Shown piece by piece: positions 28,249 through 35,675 of a DNA stretch of 35,675 nt. The notes beneath the pieces were generated by a model that worked only from the letters and a program-made list of their open reading frames with translations, made no database searches and was not told the origin of the DNA. Each line of letters begins with the position of its first letter. The first letter of the stretch is position 1. Origin of the DNA: Candidatus Omnitrophota bacterium (GTDB lineage Bacteria; Omnitrophota; Gorgyraeia; Gorgyraeales; Gorgyraeaceae); assembly GCA_018824145.1 (NCBI GenBank), contig JAHJHC010000085.1, positions 1-35,675 on the forward strand. The letters are read 5' to 3'. A program made the position numbers and the translations under genes.

Positions 28249-29133
28249 CTAAAATAGATTTATAACAATAAAAATCCCCATAAAACAACCCATAATACCA
28301 TATAATGTCCTATACCTTTTTCTGAAACCATACATATTTGTACAACTGAGGCCTTTTCTTAAAGTATCGCAAAAAAAATAAATATAAAAGGGATATATTG
28401 CTAACAGCATAACACTTAGATACTGATAAACTATACCATAAAAACCAAGAAAATAAAAATATATTGAAGATAAACTAAATAAAAAGAAGCTTAGAAAAAA
28501 CATCTTCTTTTTGCCGAATCTAACTGCATTTGTCATAATTCCAGCTACTAAGTCTCCCTCGTAATCTTTTACCTCATGATTTAAGTGTCCTGCCGTAAAA
28601 ACAATACCAAAATAAAATCCTATAAGTACGCTTCCCATATCAATACGCCTAAAAATAGAATAGCCAGACAAAAAGAACAACGTCCCTCCTACCAAATGGA
28701 CGAGAGAAGATAGTATCGGCTTACCTTTTAAGAAAAAAGGCTCACAACTATATAGGTCTAAAATAAGTCCTATCAGCAATGCTATTATAAAGGTCCTGAG
28801 GGTAAACAAGAAACACGTACATAATCCTAAAAACAATAAAATAAACGACAGGACGAATAATCCTTTTGGAGAAACCTCGGCGGATAATAAAGGAGAATTT
28901 TTTGCTGGGTTATGTACATCCGCAGACCTACCGTACAGGTCATTCAATATCCACACATGTCCTCCTATAAAAATCACTCCCAGCGTTAATAATATCATTT
29001 TGAATAAAGTTTCTCGACTAAAAATAGTTACACTAAAAAGAGTGCCCAGTAAAGGAATCCCTGAAAATAACAATAATTCCTTGTATCTTATAATATCCAA
29101 ATAATTTTTGATTTTTCTACAAATTTGCCTCAT
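28249..29133 (-). CDS. UbiA-family prenyltransferase
   Basis: 294 aa polytopic; ILNDLYGRSADVHNPAKNSPL (modified NDxxDxxxD) and HEVKDYEGDLVAGIMTNAVRFG (DxxxD motif). Confidence 0.8.
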   Translation of the reverse strand: MRQICRKIKNYLDIIRYKELLLFSGIPLLGTLFSVTIFSRETLFKMILLTLGVIFIGGHVWILNDLYGRSADVHNPAKNSPLLSAEVSPKGLFVLSFILLFLGLCTCFLFTLRTFIIALLIGLILDLYSCEPFFLKGKPILSSLVHLVGGTLFFLSGYSIFRRIDMGSVLIGFYFGIVFTAGHLNHEVKDYEGDLVAGIMTNAVRFGKKKMFFLSFFLFSLSSIYFYFLGFYGIVYQYLSVMLLAIYPFYIYFFCDTLRKGLSCTNMYGFRKRYRTLYGIMGCFMGIFIVINLF

Positions 29134-30454
29134 ATTGCCCTTTAAGATTAATCTGTATATCTCTTACAACCAACCACAACATCCATAGAGACGTTGCAGA
29201 AAAAAGACTCCTCGATAAATCTATTATTACATCTCTAAACGGATGTAGCAATCCTCTTATAACTTCAGGCGGATGCAAACTAGTCTGAATAAGAGACGGG
29301 TTAATGGGTAAAAAAAGCTTGACCAAAAACAATCCGCCGTCTAGAGCAAAAATTAAAAAACACAATATCTGAATCAAATGAGGAATAAGAATGTATTTTT
29401 TCCTGACAATCAATAGGGTAAGAAAAGGCATCATCCATATAAAGTATTGAGGATAAAAATTGCTTGTAGCATAAAAAAATAGAAGAATAACTAAGGCATA
29501 ATTTTCAATATTACATACAGGATGATTCTTAAAAAAATAGCTGTGCCAGAGGACTAGAAAGTAAAATATGGGAAAAAGATATAACGATACAGTTCTAAAA
29601 GAAGATGAAATCGTGATTTTATTCAGAAAAAAACCAAATTGACCCTTCAGGCCCAATTGAAAAAAGCCGCTAAGCTGGGTACCGAATCTAAAAGGGCTTA
29701 TTCCTTCAACTAATAGCGTTAGCACTGCTAATGGTAAAAATCCTAAAAACACCAGCTTAATCCTCTCCCTGTTTGTCTTGCCTAAAATAAATGCAAAAGG
29801 CAAAACGAAAAATAGGCTATAATATCTAAAAAGAACACTTATACCAAGGACCAAAAGAGAGACATTATGCCTCCCTCTTCTCGCAAAATACATACTTAAA
29901 AGTATAAAAAATATGGGGATGATTTCATATTTACCCCACATATAAATGACAAAAAGAGTAAGAAAGTTTACCATCCAAAACTTTAAGGCAACCATCTGCT
30001 TTTCTACGTCTTTAATCATCTTAACCAACAAAAAGGCACACGCGATATCAAAAAATAGATACGGAAGTTTAAACAGAAACAAAATCTTAAAAATACCTTG
30101 CTGAGATGCAAACAAGTTAATTGTTTCAATATGGGCCTTAAAATCGGATAAGAAACATATAATGTTACTATTATTTAACCATATTTTATTATCTATGTGA
30201 AGGAAGGGTCTAAATATCCATAAAAAAACTGTGTGGAGATACGCAGGAACTATCAAGTAATTCCCGCCGGAAATATTAAAATTATCATATATATATCGTC
30301 CCAGATTAAAAATATGCTGGTCTATTACTTTATAACTGCACCAATAAGGCTCCAATAAATCAGGATGGAAAGTGATGGGCATTAAAATCAACCGCAAGAA
30401 AAAACCTATCAAAATCCATTTATAAATAACACTGCCCTTTTTAGACCTTTTCAA
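29117..30454 (-). CDS. GT-C-like polytopic glycosyltransferase (mannosyltransferase-type)
   Basis: 445 aa, many TM segments, acidic residues in the first loop (FHPDLLEPYW); 17-bp overlap with the UbiA-like gene. Confidence 0.6.
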   Translation of the reverse strand: MKRSKKGSVIYKWILIGFFLRLILMPITFHPDLLEPYWCSYKVIDQHIFNLGRYIYDNFNISGGNYLIVPAYLHTVFLWIFRPFLHIDNKIWLNNSNIICFLSDFKAHIETINLFASQQGIFKILFLFKLPYLFFDIACAFLLVKMIKDVEKQMVALKFWMVNFLTLFVIYMWGKYEIIPIFFILLSMYFARRGRHNVSLLVLGISVLFRYYSLFFVLPFAFILGKTNRERIKLVFLGFLPLAVLTLLVEGISPFRFGTQLSGFFQLGLKGQFGFFLNKITISSSFRTVSLYLFPIFYFLVLWHSYFFKNHPVCNIENYALVILLFFYATSNFYPQYFIWMMPFLTLLIVRKKYILIPHLIQILCFLIFALDGGLFLVKLFLPINPSLIQTSLHPPEVIRGLLHPFRDVIIDLSRSLFSATSLWMLWLVVRDIQINLKGQYEANL

Positions 30455-30465
30455 CTCCTTATCTC

Positions 30466-31602
30466 CTATATATTCCTGGTAAGTCTACGCGGCATAACGC
30501 TAAAAAAGAAAAAATATAATTTCATCAACATAAAATATAAACTTCTATTTACCATGCCTGACAAATTCATACATGTCCTATTAACAAAATCCAAAACCTT
30601 TAAACACCAATAGTGTCTTGTCATCCGCAGTTTCGTCGTATATTGAGAAAAGACTCTAACTCTGTCTTTACCCTGCTTTAAGGTCTCTATGCAAGTTGAT
30701 GCAGCTAGTTCACCGCTCTTAACTGCATAAACCAAACCACCCCCTGTTAAAGGATTTACCATTCCTGCTGCATCGCCGACAATAAAACAAGAATCACAAC
30801 TTGTCCTTCTGGCCAAAGAAATAGGAATCAAGCCAGCAGTAAAACGCATCTTCTTTCTATGTCTCAACAAATGGTGATTTTTAATAAACTCTTCCAGACA
30901 AACTTTAAGATTTCTCTTTACCTTAGAGCATGTACAACCGACACCTACGTTCAACCTATCTTTTTTGGGGAAAATCCAATAATAACCCCAGGGAATATCA
31001 TATGAATTAAAAAAAATTTCGACCATATCTGAAAAATTGTTTTGGCAATCCAACTCATAGGTTAACGCAAGACAAGTGTTATCAGGTCTTTTTTTAAAAC
31101 CAACGCCAAACGTCCTCATGGCAAGGGTATTCACTCCATCGGCAAATACCACTAATTTACTGTTCACCTGTATCTTTCGCTCAGTAGTCAAATCTTCTAT
31201 AAACACCTCGATAGCTGTGTGTCTCATTTTTACATCGTAAACCCTCGTTGACAAAAAAAGACTTGCTCCGGCGGTAACTGCCTGGTCTGCCAAAAATCTA
31301 TCAAACACTTTGCGATAAACAGTAACAAATAAAGGATATCTTCTATATAATCTCTTCTCATAAGAATTGAAATGTAAAACACAACCGTAAATCTCTTTCT
31401 CTATTATACGACTATCCAATCCTAACTTCTGGGCAAGAGCATACGGCATACCTCCTGCGCAAGGATTATGTAGGCCGGGTTCTTTATCTTTTTCTATCAT
31501 TAAAACATCTATTCCTGCCTCAGCAATAATCCTAGATGCAGTTGAACCTGCAGGACCTGCACCAATAACTATCACATCCCACTCGTTCTTTTTAAGTGTC
31601 AT
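30466..31602 (-). CDS. Geranylgeranyl-reductase-family FAD-dependent oxidoreductase
   Basis: DVIVIGAGPAGSTASRIIAEAGIDVLMIEKDKEPGLHNPCAGGMP; FIVGDAAGMVNPLTGGGLVYAVKSGELAA. Start moved from 31623 to 31602 because the upstream codons lie in a terminator-like hairpin. Confidence 0.87.
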   Translation of the reverse strand: MTLKKNEWDVIVIGAGPAGSTASRIIAEAGIDVLMIEKDKEPGLHNPCAGGMPYALAQKLGLDSRIIEKEIYGCVLHFNSYEKRLYRRYPLFVTVYRKVFDRFLADQAVTAGASLFLSTRVYDVKMRHTAIEVFIEDLTTERKIQVNSKLVVFADGVNTLAMRTFGVGFKKRPDNTCLALTYELDCQNNFSDMVEIFFNSYDIPWGYYWIFPKKDRLNVGVGCTCSKVKRNLKVCLEEFIKNHHLLRHRKKMRFTAGLIPISLARRTSCDSCFIVGDAAGMVNPLTGGGLVYAVKSGELAASTCIETLKQGKDRVRVFSQYTTKLRMTRHYWCLKVLDFVNRTCMNLSGMVNRSLYFMLMKLYFFFFSVMPRRLTRNI

Positions 31603-31609
31603 ATAATCT

Positions 31610-31641
31610 AAAAAAAATGTCACCTTTGAGGTGACATTTTT
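31610..31641 (-). terminator. Intrinsic terminator-like hairpin downstream of the Wza-like gene
   Basis: Minus strand ATGTCACCT-CAA-AGGTGACAT followed by TTTTTTT; symmetric A/T flanks. Confidence 0.75.
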
Positions 31642-31686
31642 AAAGCATTTTCTAAAACTTTACTCTGGATTTGGAATGATTTCTTT

Positions 31687-32949
31687 TTACCATTCTCCCA
31701 TTCTATGTGCAACATCAGCGGTATAAAGAACAGGTGTAATCTGTCTCAAAATATAATTGATAGAGGCAATGGTAGAATTAGGGACATAAATAATGTCTCC
31801 TTCTCTAATAACTATATTCTGCTGCATATTCCCTCTTTTAACTAAACTGGCTACGTCAACAGTAATGACATTCTCTTTTTTAAGCTCTCCACGAATTACT
31901 CTCGTAGATTGCAAAACAGCATTTTCAGTATAGCCACCTGCCATGGACAAGACATCAACTATTCTCGACTGCTCCTCGATTATATAAACACCAGGTTTAG
32001 TTACCTCTCCTAGAACAAACACCTTATTACCGCCGAATTCTTTAATTCTTACAGAAACCCCTGGCCGCACATCCGTATTAAAAAGCACTCTCAGCCTGAT
32101 CTCTGAAACTAACTCTCTAGGAGTCAAGCCTGCAGCATGAATATCACCGATTAAAGGCAGCATTAAATTACCGTCTGCCCTCACGCTTATCTCTTCCTCA
32201 ATAAAGGCCTTTGGTATATAAACAATATCTCCTTCTCTGATAAAAACATTGTAATCTATATCTCCTCTTTCAATTAAACTGACAAGATCAACAATAATCA
32301 CATTTTCCTCTTTAGGCTCACCTCGTATTACCTTCGCAGACTGCAAAATTGCATCTTCAGTATAGCCTCCTGCCATGGATATAAGATCAATTATCTTTGC
32401 TTCATGTTCAAGGGTATATACCCCTGGGTTCGCTACCTCACCCAAAACAAAAACTTTCTTACCGCTGAATTCCTTTACTCCCACAGAAACCTTGGGTTCT
32501 TTTACATAAATAGCTAACCTTTCCGTGAGTTCCTCGGCCAATTCTGTAGGAGTCAAACCATGCGCCTTTATATCACCTACCAAAGGAAAAGATATCTTAC
32601 CATCAGGCCTGACTTTTATCTCTTTACACAATTCTTCACACTGCCAGACAGAAATTTCCAATATATCCCTTGCACCTATCATATATTCTGTCATTCGTTC
32701 CTGGTCAGTATGAACCCCTTGAATCTTAGCTAGTTCATCTTCTTCCCATACTAAGATCTCTAGCACATCTCTTGGACCTAAAATATATTCTGTAAAATAT
32801 TTCGGATATCTTAAAGTTTTGACTAAGTTAGGATTATCCACAGGGTTAATATCAATAGAAGATGTGGGAGTAGCAACACAACCTATCTGCCAAAATACTG
32901 AAGTTATAACTAATATTAAGCCAATACGCTTTTGTATTCTAATATTCAT
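31687..32949 (-). CDS. Wza-like polysaccharide export protein with internally duplicated Poly_export/SLBB units
   Basis: Two copies of GxKVFVLGEVxxPGVYxxE...SMAGGYTExAxLQSxxVIRGExKxENVIxVD and of a truncated N-terminal unit (TEYILGPRDVLEI / TEYMIGARDILEI). Confidence 0.9.
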   Translation of the reverse strand: MNIRIQKRIGLILVITSVFWQIGCVATPTSSIDINPVDNPNLVKTLRYPKYFTEYILGPRDVLEILVWEEDELAKIQGVHTDQERMTEYMIGARDILEISVWQCEELCKEIKVRPDGKISFPLVGDIKAHGLTPTELAEELTERLAIYVKEPKVSVGVKEFSGKKVFVLGEVANPGVYTLEHEAKIIDLISMAGGYTEDAILQSAKVIRGEPKEENVIIVDLVSLIERGDIDYNVFIREGDIVYIPKAFIEEEISVRADGNLMLPLIGDIHAAGLTPRELVSEIRLRVLFNTDVRPGVSVRIKEFGGNKVFVLGEVTKPGVYIIEEQSRIVDVLSMAGGYTENAVLQSTRVIRGELKKENVITVDVASLVKRGNMQQNIVIREGDIIYVPNSTIASINYILRQITPVLYTADVAHRMGEW

Positions 32950-33998
32950 GTATTCTTACAAGACTTTTCAATATACATAAGTGAATGTTCAGCTAAGTTC
33001 ACTAACTTTGGCCTTTCTAAATTTACGCCATCAGGATCAAATAAAACCTCTACCACAGGATATAAAGGAAACCTATCATTAATCTTTACTACCCTGCCAA
33101 CTTCCCTCGTATTCAACTCAACCCAATTACCGACAGGGTAAATAGAAATTACTCTAAGGAATAATTTTAATAACGAACTTTCATAAAAATTTATCTCCTT
33201 ATCTAAAATCTCTATTACTGCTCCCTCTGGAGAAAATGGCTTTCGCCAAGGGCGTAGAGAGATCAAGGCCTCGTAAGAGTCTGTCAACCGTAATATCTTT
33301 GCATAGCTTACAATCTCATTACCATTAAGCCCTTTTGGATATCCTTGGCCATTTACCTTCTCATGATGCTGCAAAACTATATGAGAAACCAATTCTTCAA
33401 TATCCCCGGTCTTTCTTAACCACTCATAACCCTTCAAAGTATGAGTTCTGACAATATCCATTTCCTTTAGTGTTAATTTATTAGGTTTACTTATTATTTC
33501 CTGCGGCACGTCTGCCATGCCTACGTCATGTAAAAACGCACCCAACCCCAGGTTGGTCAATTCAAATTTACTCTTGTTCAATGCCTTGCCAAGCATAAGA
33601 GATAATAAACATACATGTACCGAGTGCGTGTAAACATAGGAAAATTCGGGCTCGATAGTAGAACCCATTAAAACTAATTCCATGAACATACCATTATGGG
33701 AATTATCCAGATGATTAATTAGTTTTTCTAGTATATCTACAGCTTCTTTCACTTCGAAACTTTCGCTTCTTTGCTTTTTCTCTATAATCTCTTTTATAAG
33801 ACCCAGAGAATCTCTATAAAGTTGGCTATCAACATTCTTACTAGCAACTAATTTCTGTTTCTTAAAAATTTCGGAAATACGTATGGGAGATGGGGGTACG
33901 ACCGAGGGGAGAGATTGCGGACTATCGCTTTTACCTTTTCGCTCATATAGAGGCTTCTTCTGTATACCCCGTTTAACTGCCTCTGATATCCTAAGCAT
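32946..33998 (-). CDS. HD-GYP domain protein (putative c-di-GMP phosphodiesterase)
   Basis: LGAFLHDVGMADVP and HHEKVNGQGYPKGLNGNEI, intact HD and GYP motifs. Confidence 0.92.
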   Translation of the reverse strand: MLRISEAVKRGIQKKPLYERKGKSDSPQSLPSVVPPSPIRISEIFKKQKLVASKNVDSQLYRDSLGLIKEIIEKKQRSESFEVKEAVDILEKLINHLDNSHNGMFMELVLMGSTIEPEFSYVYTHSVHVCLLSLMLGKALNKSKFELTNLGLGAFLHDVGMADVPQEIISKPNKLTLKEMDIVRTHTLKGYEWLRKTGDIEELVSHIVLQHHEKVNGQGYPKGLNGNEIVSYAKILRLTDSYEALISLRPWRKPFSPEGAVIEILDKEINFYESSLLKLFLRVISIYPVGNWVELNTREVGRVVKINDRFPLYPVVEVLFDPDGVNLERPKLVNLAEHSLMYIEKSCKNT

Positions 33999-34000
33999 TT

Positions 34001-34813
34001 CTAAACCACCCTCTCTAAATCTTCAATTACCTCTTCAACAATATCTTTACCTATTCTATCTGTCTTTCTGCCATAGCCCACTAAAAGAGACATATCGCAG
34101 ACATTATTAATTTCCCGGGGATTGCCTTTGGAATAAAAGAAGATCGACTTGGTTGCTTCTTCGGAAAAAATAGCTCCATCATAACCAGCTACTTTCAGTC
34201 TATAATTTATATATCCACCTGTCTCTTTTTCCGTCAATGGGTTTAGATAACAGCGGATAGCCAATCTCTGTTTAAATTGTTTATATTCGTTGATAATATT
34301 GGATAATTCCAATTGTCCGATTAAAATAACTGACAAAAGAAATCGATTATTAAACTGAATGTTCAGGAGTAATCTAAGCTCTTCCCACGTCTCTTTATTT
34401 TGAATTAAATGAGCCTCGTCTATAATAACTACAACATGATTACTCTCTTCCATATTCTTAAGCAATGTGTTTTCAAGGAGTTGTTTAACTTCTAGCCTAT
34501 CTATATCATGACTAAACTCTACTCCCAGCTGGCAAATAATTTCTTTCAGAAACTCCAAAGGGCCAAGAAGAGGATTGGCTATAAAAACAAAAGAATAATT
34601 ATTAGTATCGCTAAATTCTTCTAAAAGAGTATTCGCTAAAGTAGTCTTACCTGTCCCATAGTTACCAATAAGCACGGCACCGCCTTTTTTCTCCCTTACT
34701 ACATAAACTAAACGCATTAAAGCCTCTTCATGCTCTTGAGAGCAATAAAAGAACCTTGTTCCTGCCGTATTCTCAAACGGTTTCTCTTTTAAATGCCAAT
34801 ATTGTTCGTACAA
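34001..34813 (-). CDS. ExeA/GspA-like AAA ATPase (similar to polysaccharide/exosortase-associated ATPases)
   Basis: Walker A GNYGTGKTT, Walker B VVIIDEAHLI; KPFENTAGTRFFYCSQEHEEAL. TTG start with an upstream GAGGG Shine-Dalgarno. Confidence 0.88.
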   Translation of the reverse strand: MYEQYWHLKEKPFENTAGTRFFYCSQEHEEALMRLVYVVREKKGGAVLIGNYGTGKTTLANTLLEEFSDTNNYSFVFIANPLLGPLEFLKEIICQLGVEFSHDIDRLEVKQLLENTLLKNMEESNHVVVIIDEAHLIQNKETWEELRLLLNIQFNNRFLLSVILIGQLELSNIINEYKQFKQRLAIRCYLNPLTEKETGGYINYRLKVAGYDGAIFSEEATKSIFFYSKGNPREINNVCDMSLLVGYGRKTDRIGKDIVEEVIEDLERVV

Positions 34814-34839
34814 TCTATCCCTCTACATTTTATATGTCC

Positions 34840-34868
34840 TATATATACCACTTAAGAAGTAATTTCAA
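34840..34868 (-). promoter_or_regulatory. Candidate sigma70-type promoter for the polysaccharide operon
   Basis: Minus strand TTGAAA-N17-TATATA, ending about 27 bp upstream of the TTG start of the ExeA-like gene. Confidence 0.4.
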
Positions 34869-35170
34869 TACATAAAAAAATATTTTATTAATTCTACCAT
34901 ATCTACCATATTTTATAATATTACCTGATTTCACGCAAGGATTTTATAATTTTTACATACTTCCTTCTAATAAACCCACCTGTTCTTTAGTGCACTAAAT
35001 CTTACACCTTTCCTGTGCAAAAATTGAAACATTTTCAAGAATTTCCTAAAGGCTTTTAAACTTTTTAAAATCGGACTTGCTTTTAGGTGAAAGGTGCAAA
35101 AAAATACAAGAAGGGCTGTTTCAGATATTTCTCACAAAGATGCATGTTTCAAAAAGTCTTAACCTTAGTA

Positions 35171-35578
35171 TTAAAAATGTAACTCCATTGCGCGCGGCGG
35201 GCAGGCCTTTATGCATAGCTCGCAGGCAATACATTTATTATCATAAAAATCAACTTTGCGAGTCTCTGGGTCTATAACCAATGCCCCGCTTGGGCAGATC
35301 GGGACACATGCGCCGCAATGAGTACACTTTCCCTCATTCCTTTTAATATCCTTAGATAAGGGTTGTGCGGTTACACCAAGTGATTTTACAAAATCCAAGG
35401 CCTTTTCAAAATTTTTATCCGAACCTCTAAGTTCAAGGACAAGGAGCCCCTCTTCTCTCGGTGTAACGTATGCCTTCAGTATATTAAACTCCAGATCAAA
35501 ATCCTTTACCATCTTGCAAACTATAGGCTGCTCTACAAGTCTGTGAGGAAATTTTAAGACAATGCGTTTAGAAACCAT
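35171..35578 (-). CDS. NIL-domain protein with two 4Fe-4S clusters
   Basis: N-terminal NIL-like region, then CTHCGACVPICPSGAL and CIACELCIKACPPRAM; Shine-Dalgarno GGAGG upstream. Confidence 0.9.
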   Translation of the reverse strand: MVSKRIVLKFPHRLVEQPIVCKMVKDFDLEFNILKAYVTPREEGLLVLELRGSDKNFEKALDFVKSLGVTAQPLSKDIKRNEGKCTHCGACVPICPSGALVIDPETRKVDFYDNKCIACELCIKACPPRAMELHF

Positions 35579-35590
35579 ATTTACCTCCGA

Positions 35591-35675
35591 TTAACATATC
35601 TCCATATCTCCGGAAACACCAAAATCATCTTTATAAATTATCAATGCGCCTTTTACACCTTTAATAGATGTTGCA
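35591..35675 (-). CDS. C-terminal fragment, possibly COG2122/UPF0280 (ApbE-like) protein, truncated by the right window edge
   Basis: Minus-strand reading ...ATSIKGVKGALIIYKDDFGVSGDMEIC*, immediately upstream of the NIL-ferredoxin gene. Only 27 codons are visible. Confidence 0.4.
   Translation of the reverse strand, partial: ATSIKGVKGALIIYKDDFGVSGDMEIC

Noticed and set aside
34894-34912. Short direct repeat CTACCATAT CTACCATAT in the leader
   Set aside because: Two 9-bp AT-rich copies only; easily chance in a low-complexity leader, and no CRISPR-like spacing.
671-35277. Numerous plus-strand ORFs of 60-130 aa in the track
   Set aside because: All but one lie antisense to strong minus-strand genes; the exception (35077-35277) is mostly in the non-coding gap and otherwise antisense to the NIL-ferredoxin. 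None has recognizable motifs; typical shadow ORFs.
1-35675. CRISPR arrays, tRNA/rRNA genes, prophage or transposase genes
   Set aside because: No regularly spaced repeats, tRNA-like cloverleaf or transposase/integrase motifs were noticed by eye; not exhaustively excluded.

Overview
All confidently called genes in this 35.7-kb window lie on the minus strand, so the biological reading direction is from 35675 to 1. Three blocks are visible. (A) About 34.8-11.4 kb is a polysaccharide/glycoconjugate export locus. It encodes an ExeA-like AAA ATPase, an HD-GYP protein, a Wza-type outer-membrane exporter with an internal duplication, a GGR-like flavoprotein, a GT-C-like membrane protein, a UbiA-family prenyltransferase, a Wzc/Wzz-type chain-length/BY-kinase protein, an O-antigen ligase/polymerase-like protein, a Wzx/MurJ-like flippase, many GT4/GT2/GT9/CgeB-like glycosyltransferases, SAM methyltransferases, an aminoglycoside-phosphotransferase-like kinase and a WecA/MraY-type initiating transferase. 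(B) About 11.4-9.5 kb encodes an odd membrane PHP-like protein with degenerate metal ligands and a stand-alone receiver domain. (C) About 9.4 kb to the left edge is a membrane-bound group 4 [NiFe]-hydrogenase operon whose Ni-binding cysteines are retained. It is fused to Mrp-type antiporter subunits and headed by a sulfhydrogenase beta/gamma-like (HydB/HydG) flavin/Fe-S module. Most notable signals: the HydBG-hydrogenase-Mrp arrangement; a perfect Rex/CRP-like palindrome (TTTGTGA-N6-TCACAAA) just upstream of that operon; two 88-bp near-identical nested-hairpin elements that precisely flank the NuoC-like gene, one of which supplies the stop codon of the hydrogenase small subunit; and a GGR/GT-C/UbiA lipid-type trio inside the glycan locus. 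At the right edge a NIL-domain ferredoxin follows a truncated gene, possibly COG2122. Assignments come from reading motifs in the translations; no database search was run. Organism identity is uncertain; an uncultivated anaerobic lineage such as Omnitrophota is only a guess.
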